Shown here: piece after piece, positions 1 through 5,302 of the stretch
How positions within the stretch are numbered: position 1 is the stretch's first letter
Layout of the letters: every line of letters begins with the position of its first letter
Origin: Nitrosomonas eutropha
GTDB taxonomy: Bacteria > Pseudomonadota > Gammaproteobacteria > Burkholderiales > Nitrosomonadaceae
DNA length: 5,302 nucleotides
Direction of reading: 5' to 3'
Assembly: GCA_014584635.1 (NCBI GenBank)
Contig: JACTML010000135.1
Span: forward strand, 1 to 5,302
Notes under the pieces: model-generated
What the model was told of the DNA's origin: nothing
The model's input: only the letters and a program-made list of their open reading frames with translations
The model's database searches: none
Translations under genes and position numbers: made by a program

Positions 1-1
1 T

Positions 2-463
2 TCGACCAAATACGGCATGATTCGCACGGATCACATTCTGTTTATTGCCAGTGGCGCCTTTCATCTGGCCAAACCATCCGATCTGATTCCCGAGCTTCAG
101 GGACGCTTCCCGATCAGAGTAGAACTGGCCAGCCTCAGTGCGGATGATTTCAGACAGATTCTTACCAACACAGACGCCTGCCTGATTCGGCAATACCAGG
201 CACTACTGAAAACAGAAGGAATCGAACTGAATTTCTCGGATGATGCAATTAAACGTCTTGCGGAAATTGCCTTTTCGGTCAACGAAAGAACTGAAAACAT
301 TGGCGCCAGGCGCTTGCATACCGTCATGGAAAAATTACTGGAAGATATATCGTTTAACGCTACCAGCCACAGTCAGACCACACATGTCATCGACGCTGCA
401 TACGTTAATGAACGTCTTGAAAAGCTCTCTCAAAGTGAAGATCTGGCTCGTTACGTGCTGTAA
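2..463 (+). CDS. hslU: ATP-dependent protease ATPase subunit HslU (ClpY), C-terminal part, 5' end outside window
   Basis: This is the C-terminal 153 residues of HslU, the AAA+ unfoldase that feeds proteins into the HslV peptidase in the cytoplasm. The frame is open from base 2; the ATG at 17 is internal, because the residues before it (STKYG) also match the family. The fragment opens on the sensor-1 stretch [11 protein letters not shown]. The arginine finger follows in LQGRFPIR (fragment R35, equal to E. coli R325 by my count). The sensor-2 motif GARRL has R103, equal to E. coli R393. The protein ends in EDLARYVL, close to the known tail (EDLSRFIL in E. coli) that docks between HslV subunits and activates them. 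Aligned from the C terminus, the numbering offset to the 443-residue E. coli protein is a constant 290, so there is no indel in this part. hslV would be expected just upstream, outside the window. No terminator is visible after the stop. Confidence 0.97.
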   Translation, partial: STKYGMIRTDHILFIASGAFHLAKPSDLIPELQGRFPIRVELASLSADDFRQILTNTDACLIRQYQALLKTEGIELNFSDDAIKRLAEIAFSVNERTENIGARRLHTVMEKLLEDISFNATSHSQTTHVIDAAYVNERLEKLSQSEDLARYVL

Positions 464-595
464 AACGCCCCTGTACGCGGCAAGAACATATTCAACACGC
501 ACGCTGATTACAAGAGAAGAAATTTATTTTTAAAAATCGATAGCATGACTGATTTTAATCCTGTGTAACAGCCAAACAGAAATACCTGCAAAGTT

Positions 596-2080
596 ATGCC
601 CTCATCATCTTCCCGTAAACATCCGCGAATATTGTTCGTTACTCCCGAAGTATTCCCGCTGTGTAAAACCGGCGGATTGGGGGATGTCAGTGCTGCGTTG
701 CCCGCAGCATTGCATGAACTGAAAGTGGACATTCGCCTGCTGTTGCCGGGTTATCCGGCTGTATTGGCAGGGCTTAAATCCAGGCGCTCTGTCGCAAAAT
801 TCGATCTGCAACCCCACTTTCCGCCGGCCACGCTACTTTCTGCCCGATTACAGATGAATGAGTCGGCTAACGTACCTGTATACGTTATTCACTGCCCGGA
901 ACTGTATCAGCGGGAAGGCGGCATTTATCTGGATAATGACGGGCATGACTGGCCCGACAATGCCCGGCGCTTTGGCTTGCTGTCAAAAATCGGCGCGCTG
1001 CTTGCCAGCGATGCCAGCCCGATTGCCTGGATCCCGGATGTAGTGCACTGCAATGACTGGCAAAGCGGATTGACTCCAGCTTATCTCCATTTTCATTCAG
1101 GGGAAAAGGCGGCTAGCCTGATGACGTTGCATAACCTGGCTTTTCAGGGCAATTTCTCACCTGATGAAGTGGGAAAACTGGGGTTACCAGCTGCAAGTTT
1201 CAGTATGTATGGCGTGGAATATTACGGCAATCTGTCCTTCCTTAAGGCGGGTATCTATTACGCCGATCACATTTCCACTGTCAGCCCCAACTATGCGCAG
1301 GAAATCCAGCACGCACCACTCGGGTTTGGTTTACAAGGTTTGCTGGCTGAGCGCAGTCACGCTATCAGCGGAATCATCAACGGTATCGACACTGCCATCT
1401 GGAATCCGGCAAAAGATCCACATCTTGCCAAAAAATACACCAGCAGAAATCTGACTGCCAAGACAGCCAATAAACTTGCCCTGCAGCAAACCATGGGACT
1501 AGCGCCCGATCCGGCTATTCCACTGTTTGGAACCGTTAGCCGTCTCACGCACCAGAAAGGCAGCGATATGCTGTTACAAATTGCTCCCATGCTGGCTGAT
1601 TTGCCCGCGCAACTGGTGTTACTGGGAAGCGGAGATACATCACTGGAACAACAACTGACTGCTCTGGCACAGGCTTTTCCTGCAAAAATCGCGGTACGCA
1701 TCGGTTATAACGAAGCATTGTCACACCTGATCACTGCAGGAGCAGACTGTTTTCTGATGCCCTCCCGTTATGAGCCTTGCGGCTTGAACCAGATGTACAG
1801 TCAGCATTACGGCACGCCACCTGTGGTTCACGCTACCGGAGGGTTAGCAGATACGGTGGTGGATCTGACACCTGCGACACTGGCCGACAAAAGCGCCAGC
1901 GGCTTTCTCTTTCATGAAATGACGGCTGACGCCTTCATGGCCGGAATTCAGCGCGCCATTCACGCCTATCACGACAAAAAACTCTGGAAAAGCCTGCAAC
2001 GCAACGGTATGCAGAAGGATTTCAGCTGGCAGGCAAGCGCATCCGCGTACCTTTCCATTTATTCGCTACTCACGCAATAA
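596..2080 (+). CDS. glgA: Glycogen synthase, ADP-glucose type (GT5 family)
   Basis: This 494-residue protein is a bacterial glycogen synthase, which moves glucose from ADP-glucose onto the growing alpha-1,4-glucan in the cytoplasm. It has the two GT-B halves. The N-terminal half carries the ADP-glucose loop KTGGLGDV (residues 24-31), HCNDWQSG (151-158) and the TLHNLAFQG segment. The C-terminal half carries SRLTHQKG, with R316 and K321 as the expected phosphate-binding pair, and the signature SRYEPCGLNQMY with catalytic-site E393, followed by TGGLADTV. These are the family's active-site elements, so the enzyme should work. The length is slightly above the roughly 477-480 residues common in the family; part of the excess is a polar lead of about 10 residues (PSSSSRKHP) before the first beta strand. 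The ATG at 596 is the only reasonable start: an in-frame TAA lies about 30 bases upstream. Its ribosome site is weak, with no clear GGAGG. No other glg gene is visible nearby. Confidence 0.96.
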   Translation: MPSSSSRKHPRILFVTPEVFPLCKTGGLGDVSAALPAALHELKVDIRLLLPGYPAVLAGLKSRRSVAKFDLQPHFPPATLLSARLQMNESANVPVYVIHCPELYQREGGIYLDNDGHDWPDNARRFGLLSKIGALLASDASPIAWIPDVVHCNDWQSGLTPAYLHFHSGEKAASLMTLHNLAFQGNFSPDEVGKLGLPAASFSMYGVEYYGNLSFLKAGIYYADHISTVSPNYAQEIQHAPLGFGLQGLLAERSHAISGIINGIDTAIWNPAKDPHLAKKYTSRNLTAKTANKLALQQTMGLAPDPAIPLFGTVSRLTHQKGSDMLLQIAPMLADLPAQLVLLGSGDTSLEQQLTALAQAFPAKIAVRIGYNEALSHLITAGADCFLMPSRYEPCGLNQMYSQHYGTPPVVHATGGLADTVVDLTPATLADKSASGFLFHEMTADAFMAGIQRAIHAYHDKKLWKSLQRNGMQKDFSWQASASAYLSIYSLLTQ

Positions 2081-2090
2081 AAAACCGGCC

Positions 2091-2140
2091 AGCACCTGGT
2101 GAAGATCAGGATTGCCTGAAAACAGGCGGAGGCCAGTGCT
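2091..2140. repeat. Nested inverted repeat after glgA, overlapping the next promoter
   Basis: The outer arms AGCACCTGG (2091-2099) and CCAGTGCT (2133-2140) can pair with one bulged C. Inside sits a perfect 5-bp hairpin, GCCTG-AAAA-CAGGC (2114-2127). CACCTGGTG (2093-2101) is a small dyad of its own. No T-run follows, so this does not look like an ordinary intrinsic terminator for glgA. The inner hairpin covers the proposed -35 (2116-2121), and the right arm ends at the first base of the -10. It could therefore be an operator for a regulator, or a 3'-end structure of glgA mRNA. The pairing is visible; the role is inferred. Confidence 0.45.
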
Positions 2141-2145
2141 ATAAT
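2116..2145 (+). promoter_or_regulatory. Sigma-70 promoter with extended -10, for the mclA-mtkA-mtkB operon
   Basis: A perfect TATAAT at 2140-2145 is preceded by TG and one base (2137-2139), which makes an extended -10 element. Eighteen bases upstream is CTGAAA (2116-2121), matching the -35 consensus at 4 of 6 positions; extended -10 promoters tolerate a poor -35. Transcription should begin near 2151-2153, leaving a leader of about 197 bases before the lyase start. It lies 36 bases after the glgA stop and points at the lyase gene, so it most likely drives that operon. Confidence 0.65.
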
Positions 2146-2263
2146 TTCAACCAGTTCGGTTGCAACATTGTTGTCACTCAAAAATATCATTCCTGTGTAT
2201 CTGATTTTATCCCTTCGGAAAGTCATTTATTTTCTGTTTGAATCCCGTTCATCTGTCAACCCT

Positions 2264-2300
2264 TGCGGGTGGCTGTGGCACTAATGCACAGATGCCCGTA
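2264..2300 (+). promoter_or_regulatory. Candidate stem-loop in the mclA leader RNA
   Basis: CGGG (2266-2269) pairs with CCCG (2295-2298). After two wobble pairs and one mismatch, CTGTG (2273-2277) pairs with CACAG (2287-2291). CA (2279-2280) with TG (2285-2286) then closes a CTAA loop, with G2278 bulged. The structure lies in the leader, about 48 bases before the lyase ATG, and is followed by an A/T-rich unpaired stretch, not a T-run, so it is not a terminator. It resembles no riboswitch class that I recognise. The rest of the leader (2152-2263 and 2301-2339) shows no further clear elements. Confidence 0.35.
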
Positions 2301-2348
2301 TTTCCACAAATTTACACATAACATCGTATTTAACCTGTTGGAGGAAGA

Positions 2349-3299
2349 ATGAGTCATACCCTGTATGAAAGCAAAACACCGCGCGTACAACGCTGCGAAC
2401 TGGCCGTACCTGGCTCCCGCCCTGAAATGTTTGAAAAAGCACTGAAAAGCGGCGTGGATTTCATATTTCTGGACCTGGAAGACGCCGTTGCACCGGATGA
2501 CAAGCTCCAGGCAAGAAAGAATATCGTTCAGGCTATCAACGATCTGGACTGGAAAGGTCATGGGGTAACGCTTTCTGTACGTATCAACGGACTGGATACG
2601 CAATATATGGTGCGCGATGTGGTGGATCTGGTTGAACAGGCCGGCCATAAGATCGATACGCTGCTGATTCCGAAAGTGGGCGTATATGAGGATGTCTACA
2701 TGGTGGAAGCCATGCTCAGCCAGCTGGAAATGCAACAGGGACTGAAAAACCGTATTGGAGTGGAAGCGCTGATTGAAACCGCACTGGGTATGGCTAACGT
2801 TGAAGATATTGCGCGCAAGGGTGCTGCCGGTCGGCTGGAAGCACTGCATTTTGGCGTGGCTGACTATGCTGCCAGCAATCGCGCGCGCACTACCAATATC
2901 GGCGGACTCAACCCCGATTATCCGGGCGATCAATGGCACGCTGCCATCAGCAGAATGACGGTTGCCTGTCGTGCATTTGGCTTGCGGCCAATCGATGGTC
3001 CCTTTGGGGATATTCAGGATCCGGAAGGATTCAAGCTGGCAGCCAAACGGGCAGCCGCTCTCGGGTGCGAAGGGAAATGGGCCATTCACCCCTCACAAGT
3101 CGCGTTGGCCAATGAAGTCTTTACCCCGCCAGCAGCTGAAGTTGATAAAGCCAAGCGCATACTGGCAGCCATGAAAGAAGCGGCTGCACAAGGAAAAGGC
3201 GCTGCAGCGCTGGATGGCAAACTGATTGATGCCGCTTCCGAAAGAATGGCCAACAATATCGTCAAAATGGCGGAAGCAATCGCAGCCAAAAGTAAATAA
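2349..3299 (+). CDS. mclA: L-malyl-CoA lyase (HpcH/HpaI aldolase, CitE-like family)
   Basis: This 316-residue protein belongs to the CitE-like malyl-CoA lyases, which reversibly split (S)-malyl-CoA into acetyl-CoA and glyoxylate with Mg2+ in the cytoplasm. It is a single TIM-barrel domain. Visible family marks are RCELAVPGSRPEMFEKA (15-31), FLDLEDAVAPDDK (40-52), the substrate-binding arginine R78 in VRINGLDT, IPKVG (107-111), EALIETALGMANVE (139-152) with metal ligand E143, FGVADYAAS (168-176) with second metal ligand D172, RPIDGPFGD and WAIHPSQVALANEVFTP near the C terminus. It follows the methylotroph serine-cycle MclA closely from memory; the loop after GGLNPDY seems shorter than in the Methylobacterium enzyme (324 residues). 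The ATG has a strong site, GGAGG at 2340-2344, four bases away. The malate-CoA ligase genes downstream make the substrate, which supports malyl-CoA over citramalyl-CoA. Activity on beta-methylmalyl-CoA cannot be excluded. Confidence 0.9.
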   Translation: MSHTLYESKTPRVQRCELAVPGSRPEMFEKALKSGVDFIFLDLEDAVAPDDKLQARKNIVQAINDLDWKGHGVTLSVRINGLDTQYMVRDVVDLVEQAGHKIDTLLIPKVGVYEDVYMVEAMLSQLEMQQGLKNRIGVEALIETALGMANVEDIARKGAAGRLEALHFGVADYAASNRARTTNIGGLNPDYPGDQWHAAISRMTVACRAFGLRPIDGPFGDIQDPEGFKLAAKRAAALGCEGKWAIHPSQVALANEVFTPPAAEVDKAKRILAAMKEAAAQGKGAAALDGKLIDAASERMANNIVKMAEAIAAKSK

Positions 3300-3310
3300 A
3301 GGATATTTCC

Positions 3311-3364
3311 AGGGAAGCTCTGAAAAAATACCAGTTTTGATGCAGTTTTTTTCAGAGCTTCCTT
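3311..3364. repeat. Long perfect palindrome between mclA and mtkA
   Basis: Bases 3313-3328 and 3347-3362 form a perfect 16-bp inverted repeat around an 18-base loop. A wobble pair and an A-T pair extend it to 3311-3364. The G/C-rich part (GGAAGCTCTG) is at the outside, and the A-run and T-run are next to the loop. This is the opposite order to an intrinsic terminator, where the T-run trails the stem, and only CCTTTAG follows it. It could be an mRNA processing or stabilising stem between the lyase and ligase messages, a partial attenuator, or a small mobile palindrome whose ends look like insertion-sequence termini. No target-site duplication is obvious in the flanks. Confidence 0.8.
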
Positions 3365-3392
3365 TAGAACCTATTCATTCCATAACATTCAA

Positions 3393-3397
3393 GGGAG
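3393..3397 (+). promoter_or_regulatory. Ribosome binding site that fixes the TTG start of mtkA
   Basis: GGGAG stands six bases before TTG 3404, a good distance. The nearby ATG at 3414 is in another frame, so this site supports TTG as the true start. It lies 28 bases beyond the right end of the palindrome, so the hairpin would leave it free. Confidence 0.7.
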
Positions 3398-3403
3398 AAG
3401 CTA

Positions 3404-4576
3404 TTGGATATTCATGAATATCAGGCCAAGGAGATCCTGGCTGAATATGGCATTAAACTGGCCGAAGGCGGATTGGCATATTCAGTGGAAGAAGCGGTAC
3501 AACGCAGCCGGGAAATCGGCGGCACTATCTGGGTAGTCAAAGCACAAATTCATTCCGGCGCGCGCGGAAAAGCGGGCGCCATCAAACTCTGTCGTTCACA
3601 CGAAGAAATCGAAGCGGCAGCTGAGTCCCTACTGGGGAAAAAACTGGTCACCCATCAAACCGGGCCCGCCGGCAAACTCTGCTCAAAGCTCTATATTGAA
3701 GCAGGCACCAATATTGCACGGGAAGTCTACTTTGCGCTCATGATTGACCGCAGCCGTGAGCGCATTGTGATGGTCGGCTCTGCTCAGGGGGGGATGGATA
3801 TTGAAACACTGGCTGCGACCCATCCGGATGCCATCAAAAAAATCCATGTTGAACCGGCTGTTGGCCTGCAGGATTTTCAGGCAAGAGCGATGGCTTTTGC
3901 GCTGGGACTGGATGGAGAGCTGCTCAATCATGCTGTCAAAACCATTCGTGGCTGCTACCGCGCCTTGCGCGATCTGGATGCCAATATACTGGAAATCAAT
4001 CCTCTGGTTGTCACCGGCAATAACGAGCTGATCGCGCTGGATGCCAAGATGAGTTTTGATGAAAACGCATTGTTCCGGCGTCATCGTATTTCCGAATTAC
4101 GCGACAATTCGCAAATTGATCCGCGTGAAATCGCGGCAGCAGAAGCAGGGCTCAGCTACGTTGGGCTGGATGGGGATATTGGCTGCATGATCAACGGCGC
4201 CGGGCTTGCCATGGCGACCATGGATATGATCAAACTCGCCGGCGGCGAACCCGCCAATTTCCTGGATGTAGGGGGCGGTGCTTCCGCTGAACGCACCGAA
4301 AAAGCATTTCGTCTGGTTCTGGCGGACAAAAATGTCAAAGCCATGCTGGTTAATATCTTCGCCGGTATCAATCGTTGTGACTGGATCGCAGAAGGAGTCG
4401 TCCAGGCAGTACGTAATATCGGCTCCACTGTTCCACTGGTTGTGCGTCTCTCCGGTACCAACGTGGAAGAAGGTCGCCGCATTATTGCTGACAGCGGCCT
4501 GCCCATTATCACCGCAGAAACCCTGGCTGAAGCTGCCGAAAAAGCGGTGCAGGCACGCAATCAGTCAGCCGCCTGA
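3404..4576 (+). CDS. mtkA: Malate-CoA ligase beta subunit (malate thiokinase; SucC-like)
   Basis: This 390-residue protein is the ATP-grasp beta subunit of an acyl-CoA synthetase of the SucC/MtkA type. With the alpha subunit it makes malyl-CoA from malate, CoA and ATP in the cytoplasm. The start is TTG: translation from there gives [12 protein letters not shown], the invariant family N terminus. The ATP-grasp part shows [14 protein letters not shown] with K46, and the metal ligands N199 (in LEINPLV) and D213 (in ALDAKMS). The C-terminal ligase domain has [11 protein letters not shown] with N264, FLDVGGGAS and [12 protein letters not shown]46, N199, D213 and N264 fall at the same numbers as in E. 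coli SucC, so the catalytic core is complete. The wording of [11 protein letters not shown] (SucC: NIFGGIVRCD) and of the [15 protein letters not shown] stretch, plus the lyase gene just upstream, favour malate over succinate as substrate. The length equals that of Methylobacterium MtkA as I remember it. True succinyl-CoA synthetase remains the alternative. Confidence 0.88.
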   Translation: MDIHEYQAKEILAEYGIKLAEGGLAYSVEEAVQRSREIGGTIWVVKAQIHSGARGKAGAIKLCRSHEEIEAAAESLLGKKLVTHQTGPAGKLCSKLYIEAGTNIAREVYFALMIDRSRERIVMVGSAQGGMDIETLAATHPDAIKKIHVEPAVGLQDFQARAMAFALGLDGELLNHAVKTIRGCYRALRDLDANILEINPLVVTGNNELIALDAKMSFDENALFRRHRISELRDNSQIDPREIAAAEAGLSYVGLDGDIGCMINGAGLAMATMDMIKLAGGEPANFLDVGGGASAERTEKAFRLVLADKNVKAMLVNIFAGINRCDWIAEGVVQAVRNIGSTVPLVVRLSGTNVEEGRRIIADSGLPIITAETLAEAAEKAVQARNQSAA

Positions 4577-4592
4577 ATAACAACGAACACAA

Positions 4593-4596
4593 AGGA
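4593..4596 (+). promoter_or_regulatory. Ribosome binding site for the GTG start of mtkB
   Basis: AGGA (within AAAGGAAG) lies eight bases before GTG 4605. Translation from this GTG gives MAIFINEHTRIIVQGFTG, which begins where SucD-type proteins begin, so the GTG is preferred over any later start. Confidence 0.65.
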
Positions 4597-4604
4597 AGAT
4601 AATC

Positions 4605-5302
4605 GTGGCAATTTTCATTAATGAACACACACGCATCATCGTACAAGGCTTTACCGGCCGAATCGGTACCTTCCACGCCCAGGAAATGATCGACTACGGT
4701 GCCAGGGTAGTCGGTGGCGTCACCCCCGGGAAAGGAGGACAAACCCATCTGGGATTGCCGGTATTCAATACCGTTAAGGAAGCTGTTGAACAGGCCGGCG
4801 CAGAAGCCAGTATTGTCTTTGTCCCCCCGGCATTTGCCGCCGATTCCATCATGGAAGCAGCCGATGCCGGCATCAAATATTGTGTCTCTATCACTGATGG
4901 TATTCCGACTCAGGACATGATGACGGTCAAAAATTTCCTGCGGCTTTTTCCCAAACAGGAACGTATGATACTGACCGGTCCTAATTGCTCGGGTACGATC
5001 AGCCCGGAACGCTCCATGCTGGGCATTATGCCAGGACATATCTATACCCGTGGTGTGGTAGGCGTAGTGGGCCGCTCCGGAACGCTGGGCTATGAAGCTG
5101 CCGACCAGATGCGTCGCCTGAATATCGGTATTTCCACCTCGGTGGGTATTGGTGGTGATCCGATTATCGGCAGTTCGCACCGTGATGTTCTGGAAAAACT
5201 GGAAGAAGACCCGGAAACCAAAATCGCACTCATGATTGGTGAAATCGGCGGACCGATGGAAGTGGAAGCCGGCATATTTGCCAAAGAAAACATGAGCAAG
5301 CC
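4605..5302 (+). CDS. mtkB: Malate-CoA ligase alpha subunit (SucD-like), 3' end outside window
   Basis: The first 232 residues of the alpha subunit are present; the frame is open to the window end. This subunit binds CoA and carries the histidine that is phosphorylated during the reaction. The CoA-binding Rossmann fold is clear: QGFTGRIGTFHAQ (14-26), VGGVTPGKGG (36-45), VPPAFAADSIMEAADAGIK and SITDGIP. GPNCSGTISP (from 125), SMLGIMPGHIY, GRSGTLGYEA (156-165), SVGIGGDPI and IGEIGGP (E213, probably the residue that faces the phosphohistidine) follow. The active histidine itself (in GHAGA in this family) should lie some 15-25 residues past the edge, so it cannot be checked here. MPGHIY and TLGYEA fit the malate type as remembered from methylotrophs. 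It starts 28 bases after mtkA and must be cotranslated with it as the alpha-beta pair. The position before RSG is G156, where Ser is usual. Confidence 0.9.
   Translation, partial: MAIFINEHTRIIVQGFTGRIGTFHAQEMIDYGARVVGGVTPGKGGQTHLGLPVFNTVKEAVEQAGAEASIVFVPPAFAADSIMEAADAGIKYCVSITDGIPTQDMMTVKNFLRLFPKQERMILTGPNCSGTISPERSMLGIMPGHIYTRGVVGVVGRSGTLGYEAADQMRRLNIGISTSVGIGGDPIIGSSHRDVLEKLEEDPETKIALMIGEIGGPMEVEAGIFAKENMSK

Noticed and set aside
508..536. Possible promoter before glgA (TTACAA, 17 bases, TAAAAA)
   Set aside because: It matches only 3 of 6 and 4 of 6 consensus positions in an A/T-rich stretch, which is too weak to call. No better promoter or terminator was seen in 464-595.
2114..2127. GCCTG-AAAA-CAGGC hairpin as an intrinsic terminator for glgA
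   Set aside because: The stem is only 5 bp and is followed by GGAGGCCAG, not a T-run; it overlaps a promoter -35 instead.
2160..2190. Second promoter for mclA (TTGCAA, 19 bases, TATCAT)
   Set aside because: The -10 is fair but the spacing is long and the extended -10 promoter just upstream is clearly better.
2256..3089. Minus-strand open frame of 277 codons opposite the lyase gene
   Set aside because: It lies almost wholly antisense to a well-supported lyase gene, its translation is rich in His, Cys and Phe with no family motif, and it has no convincing ribosome site. It is a frame shadow.
4509..5180. Minus-strand open frame of 223 codons opposite mtkB and the mtkA end
   Set aside because: It is antisense to conserved SucD-type coding sequence and has no recognisable domain.
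3404..5302. Reading mtkA-mtkB as ordinary succinyl-CoA synthetase sucCD
   Set aside because: The catalytic residues are shared and do not separate the two, but the AGINRCDW and TLGYEA wording and the adjacent malyl-CoA lyase favour malate. It is kept as the alternative.
1..5302. CRISPR arrays, tRNA or rRNA genes, complete insertion sequences, phage genes
   Set aside because: I saw no spaced direct repeats, no cloverleaf or rRNA-like sequence and no transposase or integrase motif in any frame; nearly all the window is explained by five conserved genes.

Overview
The window holds five protein genes, all on the + strand and closely packed. They are the 3' end of hslU, a complete glgA, a complete malyl-CoA lyase gene (mclA-like), a complete malate-CoA ligase beta gene (mtkA-like) and the 5' part of the alpha gene (mtkB-like), which runs off the right edge. 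Base composition looks balanced, near 50% GC, with no change of style between genes. The HslU tail, the GlgA type and the mcl-mtkA-mtkB trio suggest a proteobacterium that handles C1 or C2 carbon through serine-cycle-type reactions. My best guess is a betaproteobacterium of the Nitrosomonas or methylotroph kind. This is inferred from remembered protein families; no marker gene proves it.

Layout: positions 2-463 encode the last third of the HslU unfoldase, with its arginine finger, sensor-2 arginine and HslV-activating tail. A 132-base gap without clear signals follows. Glycogen synthase occupies 596-2080. The 268-base gap after it has no gene, but holds a nested inverted repeat, an extended -10 promoter at about 2137-2145 and a second hairpin at 2264-2300. 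A transcript from that promoter would carry a leader of roughly 200 bases before the lyase gene at 2349. Between the lyase and mtkA (3300-3403) lies a 16-bp perfect inverted repeat. mtkA starts at TTG 3404 and mtkB at GTG 4605, 28 bases after the mtkA stop.

Working together: MtkA and MtkB join malate to CoA using ATP. The lyase splits the malyl-CoA into acetyl-CoA and glyoxylate; this reaction is reversible. The three genes are therefore best read as one operon started by the 2140 promoter, with the palindrome as a possible control or processing point between the lyase and the ligase. The hslU and glgA genes are housekeeping and storage-carbon neighbours with no obvious part in this route. 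I found no wholly new system. The points most worth a second look are non-coding: the palindrome and the structured promoter-leader region.
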